This document shows positions 58,965 to 64,000 of a DNA stretch of 64,000 nucleotides, piece by piece. How positions within the stretch are numbered: position 1 is the stretch's first letter; every line of letters begins with the position of its first letter. Source of the DNA: Ekhidna sp. (GTDB lineage: Bacteria; Bacteroidota; Bacteroidia; Cytophagales; Cyclobacteriaceae); the NCBI GenBank assembly GCA_014323825.1, contig JACONI010000099.1:1-64000 (forward strand). Reading direction: 5' to 3'. Under the pieces are notes generated by a model. The model ran no database searches. It was not told the DNA's origin and saw only the letters and a list, made by a program, of their open reading frames with translations. A program made the translations under genes and the position numbers.

Positions 58965-61361
58965 ATGAGACTTAAACACCTATTAATTCTCCTTTATTCA
59001 TTTGTCTCAACCCATCTCACTGCTCAGACTGCCCTCGTTACCGATAAGAGTTCCGGAAATTCAATATCCGATGTATTTATCTATCATGAAGATAAAGAGT
59101 ATGTCAGCTACACAGATCAAAGGGGAATGGCAGATTTATCGGGCTTCTCGAATGGGAAGATTTTTCTACAACACCCATCCTACCATCCGGAGTCGACTTT
59201 GTATACCGGTGACGATCTCAATATCTCCCTAAAGGAAAAGATTGTTTCTTTTGATGAGGTAATCGTTTCCGCAAACAAATGGGAACAAGAGGGACAAAGT
59301 GTATCTCAGCAAATTATCACCGTCAACAAAAAAGAGGTTCAATTCCAAAACCCTCAGACTTCCGCAGACTTACTTTCCAACACAGGACAAGTATTTGTTC
59401 AAAAGAGTCAATTTGGAGGCGGTTCTCCCAAAATAAGAGGTTTTGCTGCCAATTCAGTACTACTTGTAGTTGACGGGGTGAGAATGAACAATGCTATTTT
59501 CAGGAGCGGAAACCTCCAAAACGTAATCAACATAGACCCTAATGCTTTGGAAAGTGCAGAGGTGGTTTTTGGGCCGGGATCTGTTATTTATGGCAGTGAT
59601 GCTTTGGGTGGAGTAATGGATTTTCATACTGTTTCGCCCAAGTGGTCTTCCGATGATATTACAGACTTTTCACTCAATGCACTGTCAAGATACAGTACGA
59701 CAGCCAATGAAAAGACAGGACACATTGATTGCTCACTTTCAGACAAAAAATGGACCTTTTTTCATTCTTCCACCTTTTCATCTTTTGATGATCTAAGAGC
59801 GGGTTCTGTCCGAAAAAATGGCTATGAAAATGAGTTTGAAAGAACTTTTTACATCGAAAGAATGAATGGAGAAGACCTGTTGATTAAAAACGATGATATC
59901 AACGTACAGAGGTCATCAGGTTATGATTTGTTCAATACTATTTCTAAGATCAATTACCGCCTCGGCAATAAAAATGATATTACTTACAATTTTTATTATA
60001 GTACGACTTCAGACATTCCCAGATACGATAATCTAACAGAGAAGATCAATACATCTGACTCCTTAGCTCATGCGGAGTGGTACTATGGGCCTCAAAAGTG
60101 GCAAATGCATAATTTAAAGTGGAATCTTTATGCTAAATCAGGTTTATTTGATCAGGCAAGGGCAACGCTAGCATACCAGTCTTTTAAAGAAAGTAGAAAC
60201 GACCGACCGTTTGGAGATGACCGACTAAGAGTGAGAACAGAACAAGTGGATATGTATTCCATCTCCTTGGATTTTGATAAAGAATTTGCCGGATCAAACC
60301 TCTACTATGGTATTGATTATTATTATAATGAGGTGAGTTCAGAGGCACTTCGCAGAAATATTGAAACAGGAGAAATTACAGGAACAGAAAGCAGATACCC
60401 GGACGGAGGCAGCTCCTTCTCTTCTTTTGCCGTTTACGGTAATTATGTTCATCCGTTTTCCGGCAAATTAGTTCTCAATGGTGGACTAAGATTTAATTCG
60501 GTTAATCTGAACGCAAATACGAACAACGAAAGAGCATTAGCCAATAACTCTAAAGATATCGATCTTACTAACTTTGCATTGAATGGATCTTTGGGACTCG
60601 CAGTAAATCTAAATCCAACCAATAAAATAAGTTACAATGTTTCAACGGGCTTCAGATCTCCAAATATTGATGATATTGGCAAAGTATTTGATATTGGGAG
60701 TAGCATTGTAGTACCTAATCCGGGCTTAAAACCTGAATACACGCTAAGTAACGAAATTGCCTATCAGAGAAAAAAAGGAAATTCTTTTTTTTCAATCGTT
60801 GGTTTTTACAGCAGAGTCTTTGATGCAATCGTTGATGGCCCATTCGAACTGGAAGGAAGATCTTCCGTAGTGGTCGAATCAGAAACCTTAGATGTCTTCT
60901 CAAAAGTGAATGCAGGCTCCGCTGAAGTTTATGGTGGAAGTATTCTATATGCCGCGGAGTTTCTGGATACGTGGGCTTTCTCAAAAACAATTACTTATAC
61001 AGACGGGCGAGATATTAGCAATAATGAACCACTGAGACATACTACCCCAATCTTTGGGAAGGCAGCACTCACCTATCAAAAAAATAAATTGAGAACCGAA
61101 TTCTATCTGGAATACCATTTAAACAGGAACCCTGATGATATTCCGTCGGCCGAGTTTGATAGAAAACCGCACCTTTATACGGATGAAGGAACTCCGGGAT
61201 GGCATACGCTTAACTTAAAATCCGATTACAGGTTAACGGAATCTATCAATTTCAATTTTGGAATAGAAAATATTTTGGATAAGCATTATCGACCATATAC
61301 TGCGGGAATTAGTGCTCCCGGAAGAAACTTTCTGATAGCAGTTAGAGCAAGTCTTAAATAG
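58965..61361 (+). CDS. TonB-dependent receptor
   Basis: Signal peptide, carboxypeptidase-like domain, plug (PKIRGFAANSVLLVVDGVRMNNAIF) and barrel. Confidence 0.95.
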   Translation: MRLKHLLILLYSFVSTHLTAQTALVTDKSSGNSISDVFIYHEDKEYVSYTDQRGMADLSGFSNGKIFLQHPSYHPESTLYTGDDLNISLKEKIVSFDEVIVSANKWEQEGQSVSQQIITVNKKEVQFQNPQTSADLLSNTGQVFVQKSQFGGGSPKIRGFAANSVLLVVDGVRMNNAIFRSGNLQNVINIDPNALESAEVVFGPGSVIYGSDALGGVMDFHTVSPKWSSDDITDFSLNALSRYSTTANEKTGHIDCSLSDKKWTFFHSSTFSSFDDLRAGSVRKNGYENEFERTFYIERMNGEDLLIKNDDINVQRSSGYDLFNTISKINYRLGNKNDITYNFYYSTTSDIPRYDNLTEKINTSDSLAHAEWYYGPQKWQMHNLKWNLYAKSGLFDQARATLAYQSFKESRNDRPFGDDRLRVRTEQVDMYSISLDFDKEFAGSNLYYGIDYYYNEVSSEALRRNIETGEITGTESRYPDGGSSFSSFAVYGNYVHPFSGKLVLNGGLRFNSVNLNANTNNERALANNSKDIDLTNFALNGSLGLAVNLNPTNKISYNVSTGFRSPNIDDIGKVFDIGSSIVVPNPGLKPEYTLSNEIAYQRKKGNSFFSIVGFYSRVFDAIVDGPFELEGRSSVVVESETLDVFSKVNAGSAEVYGGSILYAAEFLDTWAFSKTITYTDGRDISNNEPLRHTTPIFGKAALTYQKNKLRTEFYLEYHLNRNPDDIPSAEFDRKPHLYTDEGTPGWHTLNLKSDYRLTESINFNFGIENILDKHYRPYTAGISAPGRNFLIAVRASLK

Positions 61362-61558
61362 AATCATTAAAATAATCTGAAGCTTATCTTCAAATCAGGC
61401 CGGGATAAGGAGAAACCTGTCATACTACAACCCCACTATCCGTTGAAATTCTTTAGGTTTAGATGAACACAGATATTTAAAATTAAAAATAATTATGAGC
61501 CGGCCAAGTATTTTAACTGAGAAATTATATAAACTTGCTTTCATAAATCAATTAAGAA

Positions 61559-62437
61559 ATGAATTCAACTTCAATTTTAAAAGGAATTTCCTTAATCATT
61601 ATCTCTGTTATACTTATTAACTGTTCATCTTCCTCCCGAAGAAGTAAAGCAAGGGCTAGCTTGGCAGACGAAGAAACCATCCATTACGTAGAGGAACTTC
61701 TCGAAACGCTCCCTTCTCCCTCTCTCGTTCCTTTCACACTTAAATCGATAGGTGCTGAGTTTGACAAAAAACTCATTAACTCTTTGAATGGAGTAGAATC
61801 CTATAAGAATAATTCGGATAAGATGGCACTCAATATGGGAATTTATGCATCGGATATCAGCTATTTAGCAGCTTATGACCATGAAGAAGACTGCATTAAT
61901 TATCTGGAGACTTCTTATAAAATGGCGGAGTCTCTCAGTGACTCAGCAATTTATGATCAAAGTCATCTGGACGAATTTAGAAGTCACATAATGGACGAAA
62001 ATGAAGAAGCGATTTATCGCCTTCTGGGAAAACTTTTTGTGGAAACAAGTGTGCAAATGGAGAAAAATCATCATCTTATGATAGCAGGGTTAGCATTAAC
62101 AGGCTCATTTGTGGAAGGACTGTATCAGGCAGTGATCGCGTTGGAATCGTATGATGATTCCGAAGAGTCTAAGAAACTTCTTGAGCCCTTGGTGAAGATA
62201 GTTCTCAATGAAGAGGAAGCTCTTAGAGATATTATTCAAATACTTGATGATCTTCCACAGGATGGTACCACTGTTGATATGAGGTTTGAGTTGGGAGTTC
62301 TTGATAAGCTCTATAAAGGAGACTTAAAAGAAATAGAAGATAAAATGGTCAGTAATCCGGATTTTATCGTATCAAAGGATGATATGAAAGATATTACTTC
62401 AGAAGTGAAAAGAATAAGAGCTTCAATAGTTAATTGA
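61559..62437 (+). CDS. Hypothetical lipoprotein
   Basis: Signal peptide with lipobox ILINCSS. Confidence 0.65.
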   Translation: MNSTSILKGISLIIISVILINCSSSSRRSKARASLADEETIHYVEELLETLPSPSLVPFTLKSIGAEFDKKLINSLNGVESYKNNSDKMALNMGIYASDISYLAAYDHEEDCINYLETSYKMAESLSDSAIYDQSHLDEFRSHIMDENEEAIYRLLGKLFVETSVQMEKNHHLMIAGLALTGSFVEGLYQAVIALESYDDSEESKKLLEPLVKIVLNEEEALRDIIQILDDLPQDGTTVDMRFELGVLDKLYKGDLKEIEDKMVSNPDFIVSKDDMKDITSEVKRIRASIVN

Positions 62438-62513
62438 TGAAACGAAATTTAACTGTAACAAAAAGGTTCTGATTATATAATCAGAATTTGACTAATATTA
62501 ATAAATCGAAATA

Positions 62514-62822
62514 TCAGGATTTTTCAGTCTTCTTTTCTTTTTTCGTTTCTTCCTTTTTTGCTTTAGGTTTCATCACTTTAGTAGCATTCTTTTTCTTTAT
62601 TTCCACTTTCTTTTTTGAAACTTCGGCAATTTTAGTTTCTGACTCTTCTTCTTTTTTGGCAGCAGGTTTTTTCTTCCTCTGCTTTGCAAACTCCTCTTTA
62701 ATCGCTTCAATATTTACATTCTTGATAACCGGAACAGCATTCAGTTCCTTCATCTTTACAATCCTTTTCTTCGCAACGTTTTTGTTTTTTCTTCCTTTAC
62801 GCTCTAGTCTGGTTACTGCCAT
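62514..62822 (-). CDS. Lys/Glu-rich conserved basic protein
   Basis: MAVTRLERKGRKNKNVAKKRIVKMKELNAVPVIKNVNIEAIKEEFAKQRKKKPAAKKEEE; divergent from hisS. Confidence 0.6.
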   Translation of the reverse strand: MAVTRLERKGRKNKNVAKKRIVKMKELNAVPVIKNVNIEAIKEEFAKQRKKKPAAKKEEESETKIAEVSKKKVEIKKKNATKVMKPKAKKEETKKEKKTEKS

Positions 62823-62893
62823 TTGATTGGTCTTTAATTATAAAATAAACTCCAAAGTTAGGGGATTATGTAGTTTTGGCCAAAAAATAGTAG

Positions 62894-64000
62894 ATGTCAA
62901 AAACTAAACCTTCACTCCCTAGAGGTACTCGAGACTTTGGTCCTGAAATCATGTCAAAAAGAAGTTTCATCATTGACATTATTAAGAAAAACTTCATCAA
63001 ATACGGTTTTGCCCAAATAGAAACCCCGGCGATGGAAAACCTCTCTGTTTTGACAGGAAAATATGGTGATGAAGGCGATCAACTTTTATATAAAATTTTA
63101 AATTCCGGTGATTTTCTTAGCAAGACTTCAAAAGAAGATATTGAAAAAGGAAGCAGACATCTAACAACCAAAATTTCGGAAAAAGGGCTTAGGTATGACC
63201 TGACAGTACCTCTTGCCCGATTCGTCGTAATGAACCAAAATGAAATAACATTCCCATTTAAAAGATTCCAGATACAACCGGTATGGAGGGCAGATCGACC
63301 TCAAAAAGGGAGATATCGAGAGTTCTATCAGTGTGATGCGGACATTATAGGAAGTAAAGGACTCTGGAGCGAGGTTGAACTGACCTTATTACTCACAGAT
63401 GTTTTTCATGATCTAAGGCTGGAAGATTACATTATCAAAATCAATCATAGAGCATTTCTTTTCTCTTTCGCAGAACTTGTTGGCTTAAAGTATCAAACCA
63501 TTTCGTTCTGTACAGAGATTGATAAGATTGATAAAATTGGCGAAGATCGGGTAGCTGAAAACCTTAAAGCACTTGGCGCAAATATCAGCCAAATCAATGA
63601 GGTTCTTAGTCTTTTCAAAGAAAATGATAAGGGGATAGTCTTAGAAAGACTGTTAAATATTGGGGTCAATAAAGAAGTGATCTCAAATATTAACAGCTAC
63701 TTTGAAGCATTGGCAATGTCTTTTGATAAAAAGATAAAAGTGGAGTTAGACTTATCGCTTGCAAGAGGACTCTCCTACTACACAGGGATGATCCTTGAGG
63801 TAAAATCAACCGGTGTGCAAATGGGAAGTATCGGCGGCGGCGGAAGATACGATGATCTGACAGGGGTATTTGGGCTGAAAGGAATATCCGGAGTTGGGAT
63901 TTCTTTCGGTCTTGATAGAATTTATGATGTAATGGAAGAATTAAAACTTTTCCCGGAAGAAATTGCAAGCAGACCGGACGTACTTATCGTCCATTTCAGT
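62894..64000 (+). CDS. hisS: Histidine--tRNA ligase (partial, runs off the window)
   Basis: MSKTKPSLPRGTRDFGPE..., LTVPLARFVVMNQ, PFKRFQIQPVWRADRPQKGRYREFYQCDADIIG; not in the ORF track because no stop occurs in the window. Confidence 0.95.
   Translation, partial: MSKTKPSLPRGTRDFGPEIMSKRSFIIDIIKKNFIKYGFAQIETPAMENLSVLTGKYGDEGDQLLYKILNSGDFLSKTSKEDIEKGSRHLTTKISEKGLRYDLTVPLARFVVMNQNEITFPFKRFQIQPVWRADRPQKGRYREFYQCDADIIGSKGLWSEVELTLLLTDVFHDLRLEDYIIKINHRAFLFSFAELVGLKYQTISFCTEIDKIDKIGEDRVAENLKALGANISQINEVLSLFKENDKGIVLERLLNIGVNKEVISNINSYFEALAMSFDKKIKVELDLSLARGLSYYTGMILEVKSTGVQMGSIGGGGRYDDLTGVFGLKGISGVGISFGLDRIYDVMEELKLFPEEIASRPDVLIVHFS

Noticed and set aside
62488-62826. 112-aa Phe/Ser-rich ORF on the plus strand
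   Set aside because: Antisense of the Lys-rich minus-strand protein; low-complexity mirror ORF.
1-64000. tRNA or rRNA genes
   Set aside because: No cloverleaf or rRNA-like sequence was recognised by eye; a tRNAscan/Infernal run would be needed to be certain.

Overview
The window looks like a Bacteroidota (Cytophagales/Flavobacteriia-like) chromosome: SusC/SusD pair, DUF6452/DUF6048, BshC, RimO, and TAnnTTTG-type promoter boxes. Housekeeping blocks (ffh, GH31/GT4/GH57 alpha-glucan genes, rimO-bshC-D-amino-acid aldolase-GH3, NSS transporter with MetS, hisS) alternate with dense accessory DNA. The accessory DNA holds four restriction-modification loci and at least five toxin-antitoxin or TA-like pairs. 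It also holds a STAS/HATPase operon, an IS1-bounded surface-glycan cluster, and several repeat families. Main observations: (1) Three degenerate copies of an hsdS 3' coding tail lie between the cargo modules downstream of a BcgI/type-I-like hsdMS locus, as if modules were repeatedly inserted at the hsdS 3' end. (2) A minus-strand cluster has the gene order of the Campylobacter Cj1418-Cj1417-Cj1416-Cj1415 phosphoramidate (MeOPN) pathway, next to a sulfotransferase-like and a methyltransferase gene; the glutamine-kinase homologue is interrupted. (3) A perfect 19-bp tandem duplication breaks a methyltransferase-HNH gene. (4) There are two copies of a promoter-like box plus terminator module that look like a small RNA. 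(5) hicBA is flanked by a 35-bp perfect direct repeat. Several genes carry single frameshifts or in-frame stops, so sequencing or assembly error must be excluded first. All calls come from reading the sequence and the supplied translations; no searches were run.
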